Source of the DNA: Mycolicibacterium komanii
GTDB taxonomy: Bacteria > Actinomycetota > Actinomycetes > Mycobacteriales > Mycobacteriaceae
Assembly: GCF_001050035.1 (NCBI RefSeq)
Contig: NZ_CVTA01000011.1
Location: 248,001 to 312,000 of the forward strand
Direction: 5' to 3'
Length of the DNA: 64,000 nt
In this document: positions 17,226 to 25,607 of the stretch, piece by piece
How positions within the stretch are numbered: position 1 is the stretch's first letter
Layout: every line of letters starts with the position of its first letter
Notes under the pieces: generated by a model
What the model was told of the DNA's origin: nothing
The model's input: the letters and a program-made list of their open reading frames with translations, nothing else
Databases searched by the model: none
Made by a program: the position numbers and the translations under genes

Positions 17226-17689
17226 GAGCGGATCAGCTCCTCGGCCTGGGCGCCGACCTCATCGACGCGCACCGGCGAAGCCGCGTTGAACTGCGCGTCA
17301 TCCAGGGCGGCGAGCGTCGGCGCGGCCGGTGCGAGCTCCCCGGACGCGATGTCGCCGAGCTGCATGTACTGCGCCCGCGTCCCCGTCGCCTGATGCAGGA
17401 AACTGCGCAGGGTGCGGCTCATCGCGGCGCCGGCCTCGGCGCCGGTGAGCTCACCGCTGCGGTGTCGGGCGGCGACGCGCTCGACGGTGCGCGTGAAGCG
17501 ACGCCGTAGGAGCCGGGCGTGCAGGGTGCGCACGACGGGCAGGCGGCGCAGTTGCCGCGACGGCAGCGTCCACACGAAAACGCCGACGTACCAGGCGATC
17601 ACCGCGACGATCAGTAGCAGCCCGAGCCACAACCATCCGGCCGAGTACGGCGAAGGACCGCCGACGAACCGCAACAGGTCATCCGGCAC
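17216..17689 (-). CDS. DUF4381-like single-pass membrane protein
   Basis: A 157-residue protein with one N-terminal membrane helix (WLWLGLLLIVAVIAWYVGVFVW) and a basic cytoplasmic helical domain (LHARLLRRRFTRTVERVAARHRSGEL). Size, topology and place between DUF58 and vWA genes match the small membrane component found in MoxR operons. It overlaps the DUF58 gene by 11 bases. Function unknown beyond membership of the cluster. Confidence 0.7.
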   Translation of the reverse strand: MPDDLLRFVGGPSPYSAGWLWLGLLLIVAVIAWYVGVFVWTLPSRQLRRLPVVRTLHARLLRRRFTRTVERVAARHRSGELTGAEAGAAMSRTLRSFLHQATGTRAQYMQLGDIASGELAPAAPTLAALDDAQFNAASPVRVDEVGAQAEELIRSWP

Positions 17690-18548
17690 GGGCGAACACC
17701 TCGGTCAACGCGACGAGCCGGGCGCGGATCTCACCGCTGCCGGCGATCCTGGCGTGTGGCACCGCGCGGGCAGTCATGAACTCGTCGAGTCGCTGGGCCC
17801 GTGCCTGTTCGGCCTTGCGGTACGCGGCGACCACCCGCGACCCCAGCGTGGCCGTGTCGAGGACGAACCGGCCCGTCGAGACGTCGAAACCGGCGCGGTC
17901 GTCGCCGCCGCCGACGGCGGGCATATCGGAGACCGTCGCCCACAACACGTCGTGCCGCGCGGTCAGCCGGGTGACGGCATCGGTCAGCCGATCGTCGACC
18001 TCCGGCTCGTCGGATACCACGACGACCAGCATCGGATGCCGGTAATGGGTTGCCACATAGTCCAACTGGCAGACGATGTCGCTACGACCCGGCGTGGTGC
18101 AGGCGTGGGCGTAGTACCGGTGCAACAGGCTTTCGATGTGGGTCTCACCGCGGCGCTGCCGGATGTTGACGCAACCGCGGGTGTCGCCGAACACCATTCC
18201 GATCTGATCGGACCGCCCCAGCGTGATGAGCCCGAACGCGCCCAGGATGTTCACGGCCACATCGCGTTTGAGCTCACCGCTCGGCGTGAGGGCGCCCATG
18301 TCGCGGCCGGCGTCCGCGACGAGCAGCAGCTTGTGGTGCTTCTCGGAGACGAACCGTTTGATCAGGACGTGACCCGAGCGTGCCGACGCCTTCCAGTCGA
18401 TGTCGCGGACGTCGTCGCCGGGAACGTAGGGCCGCAGATCGTCGAATTCCAAACTGCGGGTGTGCAACAACGCGTAGCGGCCGCCTTCGAGCATGCCGCG
18501 GGTGTCGGTGCCGAAGTGCGTCCTCGCCGAGGTGAGGTGTTTGCCCAT
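17679..18548 (-). CDS. DUF58 domain protein
   Basis: A 289-residue protein with the DUF58 signature GDDVRDIDWKASARSGHVLIKRF near residues 43-66, followed by a vWA-like fold (LLLVADAGRDMGAL; DQIGMVFGD). DUF58 proteins sit next to MoxR ATPases across bacteria and are thought to be their adaptors or substrates. The start lies 7 bases downstream of the moxR stop, so the genes are co-transcribed. Confidence 0.88.
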   Translation of the reverse strand: MGKHLTSARTHFGTDTRGMLEGGRYALLHTRSLEFDDLRPYVPGDDVRDIDWKASARSGHVLIKRFVSEKHHKLLLVADAGRDMGALTPSGELKRDVAVNILGAFGLITLGRSDQIGMVFGDTRGCVNIRQRRGETHIESLLHRYYAHACTTPGRSDIVCQLDYVATHYRHPMLVVVVSDEPEVDDRLTDAVTRLTARHDVLWATVSDMPAVGGGDDRAGFDVSTGRFVLDTATLGSRVVAAYRKAEQARAQRLDEFMTARAVPHARIAGSGEIRARLVALTEVFARAG

Positions 18549-18555
18549 ACCGGCC

Positions 18556-19557
18556 CTACGGCACTCGAACCGCTTGCAGGACAGCGTCGATGATCGTCTC
18601 GGAGGTGACGCTCGCGCTGGCGGCCTCGAAGCCGAGGATGAGCCGGTGCCGCAACACGCGGTGGGCGAGCTTGGCGATGTCGCCGGGGATGACGTGCCCG
18701 CGCCCCGACAGCAGGGCCAGCGCCCGCGCGGCGTTGCAGAACGCGATGGTGGCGCGGGGGCTGGCGCCGTACTCGATCAGCCGGGCGAGTTGGCGGGGCA
18801 GGTACTGATCGGGCTCACGGGTGACGGTGACGAGTTGGCTCGCGTAATGCATCAGCGCGCGGTCCATGTGGACATGGCGCACGACGGCACGCAGCCGGCG
18901 GATGTCGTCCAGGCCGGCGACCGGCCTGCTGCGGTGATCCTTGTCGTAGAGCCCCGCATCCATCCGGAACATCACCTCCACCTCCTGTTCGGGAGTGGGG
19001 TAGTGCACCACGTCCTTCAGCATGAACCGATCGGTCTGCGCCTCCGACAGCGGATACGTGCCCTCCTGGTCGACGGGGTTCTGCGTCGCGATCACTAGGA
19101 ACGGCTCGGGTATCGGGTACTCGGTGCCCGCGATCGTGGTCTGGCGCTCCTCCATCGCCTCGAGCATCGCGCTCTGCGTCTTGGCGCTGGACCGGTTGAT
19201 CTCGTCGAGCAGCACGATGTTGGTGTGCACCGGCCCGAGTTGGGTGACGAAGGAGTTGGTGGCGGCCTCGTAGACCTGGGTGCCGATGATGTCGCTCGGC
19301 AACAGGTCCGGGGTGCACTGGATGCGGCGGAAGCCGCCGTCGATGGCCTCGGCGATCACCCTGGCGGCGGTCGTCTTGGCCAGCCCCGGAACGCTCTCGA
19401 TGAGGATGTGGCCGCCGGCGAGCAGGCCGATCAGCAACGATTCGCGCAGGTTCTCCTGGCCCACCACCTTGGCCGAGAACGCGTCGGAGACCGCGGCGAC
19501 GACGCGCTGCGCTTCCGCGAGATCGCGCTGGTCGAGTTGGGTTCGTGCTGCGGTCAT
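18556..19557 (-). CDS. MoxR-family AAA+ ATPase
   Basis: A 333-residue AAA+ protein. Walker A is modified to ESVPGLAKTT at about residues 55-64, as in many MoxR proteins; Walker B is NIVLLDEINRSSAKTQSAMLE, followed by sensor 1 in FLVIATQNPVDQEGTYPLSEAQ and an arginine-finger region. ATG 19557 is used because an AGAGG site precedes it; an in-frame upstream ATG at 19611 lacks similarity. It heads an operon of six genes and would remodel or mature a surface protein complex with the DUF58 and vWA-like partners. Confidence 0.92.
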   Translation of the reverse strand: MTAARTQLDQRDLAEAQRVVAAVSDAFSAKVVGQENLRESLLIGLLAGGHILIESVPGLAKTTAARVIAEAIDGGFRRIQCTPDLLPSDIIGTQVYEAATNSFVTQLGPVHTNIVLLDEINRSSAKTQSAMLEAMEERQTTIAGTEYPIPEPFLVIATQNPVDQEGTYPLSEAQTDRFMLKDVVHYPTPEQEVEVMFRMDAGLYDKDHRSRPVAGLDDIRRLRAVVRHVHMDRALMHYASQLVTVTREPDQYLPRQLARLIEYGASPRATIAFCNAARALALLSGRGHVIPGDIAKLAHRVLRHRLILGFEAASASVTSETIIDAVLQAVRVP

Positions 19558-19653
19558 GAATGCCTCTCGTCTCCGGCTGCCGGATGCGGATACCCGGGCC
19601 AGGGTATTCACACACCGCCGATCCGGCGAACGGCCGACGTGACCGCTGGGGTG

Positions 19654-20904
19654 TCAGGCCAAGAACCGCTCCACGTACGGTGCGAAGCGGGCCTGAAGGT
19701 CGTGGGGGTCGAGGCCGAACATCTCCGGCGACGTCGCCACCCGTCCGAGCCGGCCCCGCTGGTGCCCCGCGAGGTAGTCGGCCATGGCAGCGCGGGCGTC
19801 GTCGGTCATCGGCTCGCCCGCCAGCTCGTAGATTGCGGCGGCGGTGCCCATTTCGTCGGCCATGAAATCGTCGAACCGGACGTCGACCGAGCGTTCGTCG
19901 CTGATGACGTCGCGGTCGCGGATCAGCGCGGCCAGCATGAGTTCGAGCCGGTCGATCCAGCACGCGGCGATGTCCTCGACCGGCACCGGCGCGCAGTGCA
20001 TGCGTGCGGAGTAAGTGAGCATGGCGAGCATCGACAGCACCACCGGGACGGGATCGCGGTGGGTCGTGATCACCACGACGCCGGGGAAGACCTTTTCGAG
20101 CACCGGTAACTGCTCGAGATGCTGTGGCGACTTCAGCAGCCACCGCCGCCCGCCACGCAGGAATTGCAGCGCCTTCAACTGCAGGGCCAGGTGCTCGTAG
20201 TGAGGCGTCTGATCGTGCGTCAGGTAGTAGTCGCGCCACCGCGGCACGTGCGCCAGCGTCTCGAACAGCATCGAGGAGAAGTCGTTGGCCAGCAGCTGGA
20301 TCTCTTCGTGGACGTGGTCGGTCGTCATCTCGTGCATCAGCGCGAAGTGCGGCATCACGGCGTTCATGAACTCGACAGCGGCGTCCATCCGGGTGCGCCG
20401 GGGGTCGGGTTCGATCCCGGCCTCCGACGGCAGCGGGAACGGCTCGTTGCTCTCCCAGTACGGGAGCGTGCGGAAGGTCGGTCCCGCGGCGAGCAGGTTG
20501 TGCAGGTGGGTGGTGCCGGTGCGCGGCAGGCCGGCGATCACGACCGGTGGCTCGAGTTCGATGTCGCGGATCTCGGGGTGCCGGGTCAGTAGATCCGTCA
20601 TCAGCAGCCGGTTCTTCAGCAGCTGCACGAGCTGGGCATGAAAGTTCACGATCCCGGCGTCGCTGAGTCCCGGAATCTCGTGCAGCGCAGCGAGATACAC
20701 GTCGAGACGCTCTCGGTAATCGTCGGGGCCGAAGTCGTCGAGCCCGGTCTCGGCGCTGGCTTTGGCGTGCAGCGCGTCGGCGTCGAGGGGGCAGTCGGGC
20801 GCCATCGACGCCATCATGTCGCGTATCGGCTGGATCGCCGCCGGGAAGCGTGGCTCGGCGAGATCGTCGAGGACGACCGGCGGCGCGGATGAGATGTCGG
20901 TCAC
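19654..20904 (-). CDS. Sulfotransferase-family protein
   Basis: A 416-residue PAPS-dependent sulfotransferase-like protein. The 5'-phosphosulfate loop is VIAGLPRTGTTHLHNLLA near residue 118 and the 3'-phosphate region is GVVVITTHRDPVPVVLSMLAM near residue 285. Mycobacteria carry several such proteins acting on lipids or unknown acceptors. GTG 20904 is the start. It is divergent from a TetR gene with only 28 bases between them, so the regulator probably controls it. Confidence 0.85.
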   Translation of the reverse strand: MTDISSAPPVVLDDLAEPRFPAAIQPIRDMMASMAPDCPLDADALHAKASAETGLDDFGPDDYRERLDVYLAALHEIPGLSDAGIVNFHAQLVQLLKNRLLMTDLLTRHPEIRDIELEPPVVIAGLPRTGTTHLHNLLAAGPTFRTLPYWESNEPFPLPSEAGIEPDPRRTRMDAAVEFMNAVMPHFALMHEMTTDHVHEEIQLLANDFSSMLFETLAHVPRWRDYYLTHDQTPHYEHLALQLKALQFLRGGRRWLLKSPQHLEQLPVLEKVFPGVVVITTHRDPVPVVLSMLAMLTYSARMHCAPVPVEDIAACWIDRLELMLAALIRDRDVISDERSVDVRFDDFMADEMGTAAAIYELAGEPMTDDARAAMADYLAGHQRGRLGRVATSPEMFGLDPHDLQARFAPYVERFLA

Positions 20905-20911
20905 AGGCCGT

Positions 20912-20933
20912 TATGTTACTGTCAGTTTCGTAA
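20912..20933. promoter_or_regulatory. Overlapping divergent -10 elements and palindromic operator candidate
   Basis: TATGTTA at 20912-20918 reads as TATGTT on the plus strand and TAACAT on the minus strand, so the two divergent genes may share one symmetric -10. TTAC-N10-GTAA (20916-20933), with the nested ACTG-T-CAGT, is a candidate TetR operator that reaches into the TetR start codon. Confidence 0.4.
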
Positions 20934-21508
20934 TGACGACGGAGATTGGTCGACCTCGCGACAAACGCATCGATGACGCTGTTCTGAGGGCGACGGTCGA
21001 CCTGCTCGGGACGGCCGGATATGCCGACCTCACCGTGGACGCGATCGCCCGGCGCGCTGGCACGAGCAAGCCCGCCATCTACCGCCGCTGGCCAGGCAAG
21101 GCGCACCTGGTGCACGAGGCGGTCTTCCCGCTCGGCGCAGCGACCGAACTCCCCGACACCGGATCGCTGGCCGGCGATGTGCGCGAGATGGTCAGGCGCA
21201 CCGTCGGCGTGCTGACCACGCCCGCCGCCCGCGCCGCGCTGCCTGGCCTGGTCGCGGAGATGGCCGCCGATCCGACACTGCACGCCGCGCTGCTGGAGCG
21301 GTTCTCGAACACGCTTTCACGCGGGCTGACCGAACGTCTTGTGGCGGCCGCCGCCCGCGGCGAGGTGCGCCCGGAGGTGTCGGCCGCCGACGTCGTCGAG
21401 GCCATGGCCGGCATGACCTTTCTCGCCCTGATCACCCGCGGGGACGGTTTGGACAACGGGTGGGTGGACCGCACCGCCGAATTCATCACGAGAGGAATCA
21501 GCGCATGA
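20933..21508 (+). CDS. TetR-family transcriptional regulator
   Basis: A 191-residue regulator with helix-turn-helix at about residues 10-55 (RIDDAVLRATVDLLGTAGY, RRAGTSKPAIYRRWPGK) and a C-terminal domain of the TetR_C type. ATG 20933 is chosen; the open frame continues to 20762 but runs into the divergent sulfotransferase. Its TGA overlaps the DUF1214 gene's ATG, so the two are coupled. Likely targets are its own operon and the divergent sulfotransferase. Confidence 0.9.
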   Translation: MTTEIGRPRDKRIDDAVLRATVDLLGTAGYADLTVDAIARRAGTSKPAIYRRWPGKAHLVHEAVFPLGAATELPDTGSLAGDVREMVRRTVGVLTTPAARAALPGLVAEMAADPTLHAALLERFSNTLSRGLTERLVAAAARGEVRPEVSAADVVEAMAGMTFLALITRGDGLDNGWVDRTAEFITRGISA

Positions 21509-22626
21509 CGCACGAATCTTCGGCCGCGGCGAGCCGCGAATCGACCAGAGCGTGGCGTGAACTGCTCGACACCCTGGGTGGCCTGGACCGATCGTTCCTC
21601 GAGGGGGACCGCGCGGTCACCGACGACCGTCACATCGCCGACGGCTACCGCATGCTCGCCACGACGCTCGGCGTCGCCTTCGACACCTACCTGTTCGCCG
21701 AGCCGAGCCGGCCGGTCTGGGTGGAACTGAACACGCCGTTTCGCCGGGACCGGCGCTGGGGCGGCGACAACACCGACGCCTACTACTTCATGTGCCCGGT
21801 CGACCCGAAGCGCCGGTATCGAATCAGCGGCAACAAGGGTGACAGCGTCTACTTCTCGGTGACGGCGTACAACGAACCGTCACCGGGTGCATGGTCGGAT
21901 CGGATCGTGGCGCTCGTGCGCGACGACGACCTCGACATGGACGCCGACGGCAACTTCTCCTTCGAGTACGGCCCGACCGACGGCGGCGTGGTGCTCGTGA
22001 CCCGCGACTACCAGGCCGACCCGCTGACCGGTCGCCCGGTGTCGTGGCGCATCGAGGCGCTCGACGAGCCCGATCCGATCCGGCACGGCGACGCGGAGAC
22101 CGCCGCGGCCCTGCGGGCGAGCGCGGCTTGGCTGCGCACGATGTTCGCGATCGTGCCGCTGGCGGTGGGAGTGCGGGTCGACGATGCGCACACATTGGGT
22201 CACGAAATATCGCAGGTGGCAAATCAATTCGCCGATCCGTACCAGGTGCCGGACGCGAACTTCGGTTGGTCGGCGCGCGACGCGTGTTACGCCTACGGCA
22301 GCTTCGTGCTCGAGGAGGACGAGGCGCTGGTCGTCACGCACCGGCCGCCCGCGTGCCGGTTCTGGAACCTCGTCGTGTGGAACCAGTTCATGGCGGGGGT
22401 CCCCGACGCCAAGACGTCGATCAACGGCTACAGCGCGGTGCCCAACTCCGACGGCTCGGTCACCGCCGTCATCTCCCGCGGTGCGACGTCGCACCCGAAT
22501 TCGATTACGACCGTGGACTATCCGCGCGGCAACCTCGCGTTCCGGTGGTTCCTCGCCGACGCGGTGCCGGCCAAGCCGGAGGTGACGTTGGTCAAGGTCG
22601 CCGACGCCCCGACCGCCGTCACGTGA
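21505..22626 (+). CDS. DUF1214 domain protein
   Basis: A 373-residue protein whose C-terminal region (CRFWNLVVWNQFMAGVPDAKTSINGYSAVPNSDGSVT-type, about residues 288-330) is the DUF1214 signature; the N-terminal half is of the paired DUF1254-like type seen in mycobacteria. No signal peptide is seen. Function unknown; in mycobacteria such genes often lie beside TetR regulators or lipid/steroid genes. Its stop codon overlaps the left arm of a palindrome shared with menA's 3' end. Confidence 0.82.
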   Translation: MTHESSAAASRESTRAWRELLDTLGGLDRSFLEGDRAVTDDRHIADGYRMLATTLGVAFDTYLFAEPSRPVWVELNTPFRRDRRWGGDNTDAYYFMCPVDPKRRYRISGNKGDSVYFSVTAYNEPSPGAWSDRIVALVRDDDLDMDADGNFSFEYGPTDGGVVLVTRDYQADPLTGRPVSWRIEALDEPDPIRHGDAETAAALRASAAWLRTMFAIVPLAVGVRVDDAHTLGHEISQVANQFADPYQVPDANFGWSARDACYAYGSFVLEEDEALVVTHRPPACRFWNLVVWNQFMAGVPDAKTSINGYSAVPNSDGSVTAVISRGATSHPNSITTVDYPRGNLAFRWFLADAVPAKPEVTLVKVADAPTAVT

Positions 22627-22673
22627 TTTCGGTGCACTACCGATCGCTCGGCGATGGTTAGTGCACCGAAATC
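22625..22673. repeat. Palindromic repeat, copy 1, overlapping two convergent stop codons
   Basis: Perfect 15-base arms GATTTCGGTGCACTA (22625-22639) and its complement (22659-22673) flank a 19-base imperfectly symmetric centre. The left arm overlaps the DUF1214 TGA and the right arm supplies the menA TAA and last codons. A related copy is at 27563-27611. Possible roles are bidirectional terminator or a REP-like element. Confidence 0.85.
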
Positions 22674-23533
22674 CCAAGGGCAAGAGCGACGGCGACGGCC
22701 CACACCAGCATCGTCAACCCCGTGTCGCGCAGCACCGGGATCAGGTCCTTGCCGCCGCGGCCCCGGCGCACCGGCGCGGCCGCGCGCACCGCGAGCGGTA
22801 GCGCCACCAGACCGACCGCCGCCCACGGCGTCGCGAGCATCAGCACCAACGTCAGCGCGAACGCCACCATCAGCAGCGCCTGGTACAGCAGCCGGGTGCG
22901 GGCGTCGCCGAGCCGCACCGCCAGCGTGATCTTCCCCGACTCCTTGTCGGTCGGGATGTCGCGCAGATTGTTGGCCACCAGGACCGCCGACGACATGCAC
23001 CCCATCGCCACCGCGATCGCGGCGCCCACCCAGTCGATCCGCTGCGCCTGGGTGTACTGCGTGCCCAATACCGCGACCAACCCGAAGAACACGAACACCG
23101 CGACCTCGCCCAGCCCGAAGTAGCCGTACGGCTTCGACCCGCCGGTGTACAGCCATGCCCCCGCGATGCACACCGCGCCGACCGCGATCAGCCACGGCGC
23201 GCTCACCACGGCCAGCACCACGCCGGCGATCGCCGCCACCACGAGGCTCACTACCGCGGCCGTCAGCACGGCCCGCGGGCTGGCGACCTTCGAACCGACC
23301 AGCCGCAGCGGACCCGCCCGCACGTCGTCGGTGCCGCGGATCCCGTCGGAGTAGTCGTTGGCGTAGTTGACGCCGACGATCATCGCGACCGCGACGACCA
23401 GTGCCAGCAACGCCTTCCACCAGCACGCGGCCTGCAGCCACGCCGCCGCTCCGGTGCCCGCGATCACCGGCGCGATCGCGTTGGGCAGTGTGCGCGGTCG
23501 CGCGCCCTCGACCCACTGCGCAAATGTCGCCAC
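22658..23533 (-). CDS. menA: 1,4-dihydroxy-2-naphthoate polyprenyltransferase
   Basis: A 291-residue integral membrane prenyltransferase of menaquinone synthesis, equivalent to Rv0534c. The two Asp-rich metal-diphosphate motifs are [15 protein letters not shown] (near residue 56) and [14 protein letters not shown] (near residue 187), set among about eight or nine hydrophobic helices. GTG 23533 ([17 protein letters not shown]) gives the usual MenA N-terminus and length. It converts DHNA plus polyprenyl diphosphate to demethylmenaquinone. The C-terminal codons lie inside the palindromic repeat. Confidence 0.96.
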   Translation of the reverse strand: MATFAQWVEGARPRTLPNAIAPVIAGTGAAAWLQAACWWKALLALVVAVAMIVGVNYANDYSDGIRGTDDVRAGPLRLVGSKVASPRAVLTAAVVSLVVAAIAGVVLAVVSAPWLIAVGAVCIAGAWLYTGGSKPYGYFGLGEVAVFVFFGLVAVLGTQYTQAQRIDWVGAAIAVAMGCMSSAVLVANNLRDIPTDKESGKITLAVRLGDARTRLLYQALLMVAFALTLVLMLATPWAAVGLVALPLAVRAAAPVRRGRGGKDLIPVLRDTGLTMLVWAVAVALALGISVH

Positions 23534-23578
23534 GAGCGCCAGTCTCGCATGGCCGCAGACCGTGGCAGACTGAGCGGC

Positions 23579-23800
23579 ATGGAGGACCGACTCAGCAAGG
23601 CGGAGATCCGCAAGGACGCCGTGCAGGAGATCTTCGACTCCGGCGTATCGACCGTCGGCGAGGTGGCGTCGATCATCACCACCGCGGTCAAGGACGTCGT
23701 CAATGCGATCGGCGGCTTCGCGACCGACGCGTTCGAGATCCGCGACACCGTGCGGCGCGCGTCGCAGCAGCTCGACGAGACCGAACAACCGTCCGCCTAG
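23579..23800 (+). CDS. Small conserved hypothetical protein upstream of the MTA phosphorylase
   Basis: A 73-residue helical protein ([20 protein letters not shown], then [31 protein letters not shown], then RRASQQLDE). The middle helix is amphipathic or weakly hydrophobic. ATG 23579 is preferred because a CAGACT hexamer ends 7 bases upstream; ATG 23549 is an alternative. It is divergent from menA and precedes the phosphorylase gene by 2 bases, so the two are probably co-transcribed. Function unknown. Confidence 0.7.
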   Translation: MEDRLSKAEIRKDAVQEIFDSGVSTVGEVASIITTAVKDVVNAIGGFATDAFEIRDTVRRASQQLDETEQPSA

Positions 23801-23802
23801 AC

Positions 23803-24579
23803 GTGCTGGGAGTCATCGGCGGAAGCGGTTTCTACAGCTTCTTCGGGTCCGACGCGCGCAGCGTCAGCGTGGACACACCGTACGGCGCGCCGGCCGCGCC
23901 GATCACCGTCGGCACCGTCGGCGCACACGAGGTGGCCTTCCTGCCCCGCCACGGCGCCAACCACGAATTCTCCCCGCACACCGTGCCGTACCGCGCCAAC
24001 ATGTGGGCGCTGCGCAGCCTCGGGGTGCGGCGCGTCTTCGGGCCGTGCGCGGTCGGCAGCCTCACCCCTGACCTCGGGCCGGGGTCGATGGTGGTGCCCG
24101 ACCAACTCGTCGACCGCACCAGCGGGCGCGCCGACACATACTTCGACTCCGGCGGCATCCATGTCGCGTTCGCCGACCCGTACTGCCCGACGCTGCGTGC
24201 GGCGGCCGCGAACCTGCCCTGCGTGGTCGACGGCGGCGCCATGGTGGTCGTGCAGGGGCCGCGGTTCTCCACCAGGGCCGAGAGCCAGTGGTTCGCGAAT
24301 CAGGGCTTCACGCTGGTCAACATGACCGGCTACCCCGAGGCGGTGCTCGCCCGTGAACTCGAGATGTGTTACGCCGCAATTGCGTTGGTGACCGACCTGG
24401 ACGCCGGCATCGACAGCGGGACGGCCGTGCGCGCCGTCGACGTGTTCGCCGAATTCGAGCGAAACCTGGTGCCGTTCAAGAAGCTCGTGCACGAGGCCAT
24501 TAACCAGGTGGCCGTCGAGCGGACCTGCACGCACTGCCTGGCGCACGACGGCGTCCGCCTGCCGTTCGAACTCCCGTGA
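23803..24579 (+). CDS. S-methyl-5'-thioadenosine phosphorylase
   Basis: A 258-residue purine nucleoside phosphorylase-superfamily enzyme, equivalent to Rv0535 (annotated pnp in M. tuberculosis). Motifs are [12 protein letters not shown] at the N-terminus, [21 protein letters not shown] (phosphate/substrate loop, near residue 47) and [12 protein letters not shown] followed by [14 protein letters not shown] (near residues 150-180), all typical of MTA phosphorylase. It recycles methylthioadenosine to adenine and methylthioribose-1-phosphate. GTG 23803 is the start; its TGA overlaps the next GTG. Confidence 0.93.
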   Translation: MLGVIGGSGFYSFFGSDARSVSVDTPYGAPAAPITVGTVGAHEVAFLPRHGANHEFSPHTVPYRANMWALRSLGVRRVFGPCAVGSLTPDLGPGSMVVPDQLVDRTSGRADTYFDSGGIHVAFADPYCPTLRAAAANLPCVVDGGAMVVVQGPRFSTRAESQWFANQGFTLVNMTGYPEAVLARELEMCYAAIALVTDLDAGIDSGTAVRAVDVFAEFERNLVPFKKLVHEAINQVAVERTCTHCLAHDGVRLPFELP

Positions 24580-25607
24580 GAGTCCTGCTGACCGGCGCCG
24601 CCGGTTTCATCGGGGCCCGGGTCCACCAGGCGCTGCGCGACGCCGGCCACGACGTGATCGCCGTCGACGCGATGCTGACCGCCGCGCACGGGCCGGGCGC
24701 GGAGCCGCCGCCGGGCTGCGACGTGGTCGACGTCCGCGACGCGGCCGCGCTGGCCCCGCTGATGAAGGCCGTCGACGTCGTGTGCCACCAGGCCGCGGTG
24801 GTGGGAGCGGGCGTCAACGCCGCCGACGCGCCGTCGTACGGCTCGCACAACGACTACGGGACCACGGTCGTGCTGGCCGAGATGTTCGCGGCGGGCTGTT
24901 CGCGGCTCGTGCTCGCGTCGTCGATGGTCGTCTACGGCCAGGGCCGCTACGACTGCAACGAACACGGACCGGTCGACCCGCGGCCCCGCACGCGCGCCGA
25001 TCTCGACGCCGGCGTGTTCGACCACCGCTGCCCGGTCTGCGGTGAGATCGTCGCGTGGCGACTGGTGTCCGAGGACGCGCCGATGCGGCCGCGCAGCCTC
25101 TACGCCGCGAGCAAGACGGCGCAGGAGCACTACGCGCTGGCATGGGCGGAGGCCGTCGGCGGCGCGGTCACCGCGCTGCGCTACCACAACGTCTACGGCC
25201 CCTACATGCCCCGCGACACCCCGTACTCGGGAGTGGCCGCGATCTTCCGGTCCGAACTCGAATCAGGCGATGTACCAAGGGTTTTCGAGGACGGCGGGCA
25301 GATGCGCGATTTCGTGCACGTGGACGACATCGCCGCCGCCAACGTGGCGGCCGTCGAATCCGAGCGCGGGGGGTTCGAGGCGTTCAACGTGTGCTCGGGT
25401 CGGCCGATCTCGATACTCGAGGTGGCGACAGCGCTGTGTGAGACACGCGGTGACGCACCGCCGGTCGTCACCGGTCAGTACCGCAGCGGCGACGTCCGAC
25501 ATATTGTCGCCGACCCCGCGCGCGCCGCCGAGGTGCTCGGTTTCCAGGCGGCGGTGGACCCCCTCGACGGGTTGCGCGAGTTCGCGTTCGCGCCGTTGCG
25601 AACCTGA
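24576..25607 (+). CDS. NAD-dependent epimerase/dehydratase with inserted Cys cluster
   Basis: A 343-residue extended SDR, equivalent to the gene called galE3 (Rv0536). The dinucleotide motif is LLTGAAGFIGARV at residues 4-16 and the catalytic pair is YAASK near residue 174. Between the catalytic serine strand (LASSMVVYG) and that tyrosine lies an insertion with YDCNEHG and HRCPVCGE, a possible zinc knuckle. The substrate is a nucleotide sugar, not further determinable. Starts by GTGA overlap with the MTA phosphorylase gene. Confidence 0.9.
   Translation: MRVLLTGAAGFIGARVHQALRDAGHDVIAVDAMLTAAHGPGAEPPPGCDVVDVRDAAALAPLMKAVDVVCHQAAVVGAGVNAADAPSYGSHNDYGTTVVLAEMFAAGCSRLVLASSMVVYGQGRYDCNEHGPVDPRPRTRADLDAGVFDHRCPVCGEIVAWRLVSEDAPMRPRSLYAASKTAQEHYALAWAEAVGGAVTALRYHNVYGPYMPRDTPYSGVAAIFRSELESGDVPRVFEDGGQMRDFVHVDDIAAANVAAVESERGGFEAFNVCSGRPISILEVATALCETRGDAPPVVTGQYRSGDVRHIVADPARAAEVLGFQAAVDPLDGLREFAFAPLRT

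Noticed and set aside
18815..21283. 822-residue minus-strand open frame
   Set aside because: It is the out-of-phase shadow of moxR and the sulfotransferase; composition is Arg/Pro/Ala-rich with no domain, and both real genes are certain.
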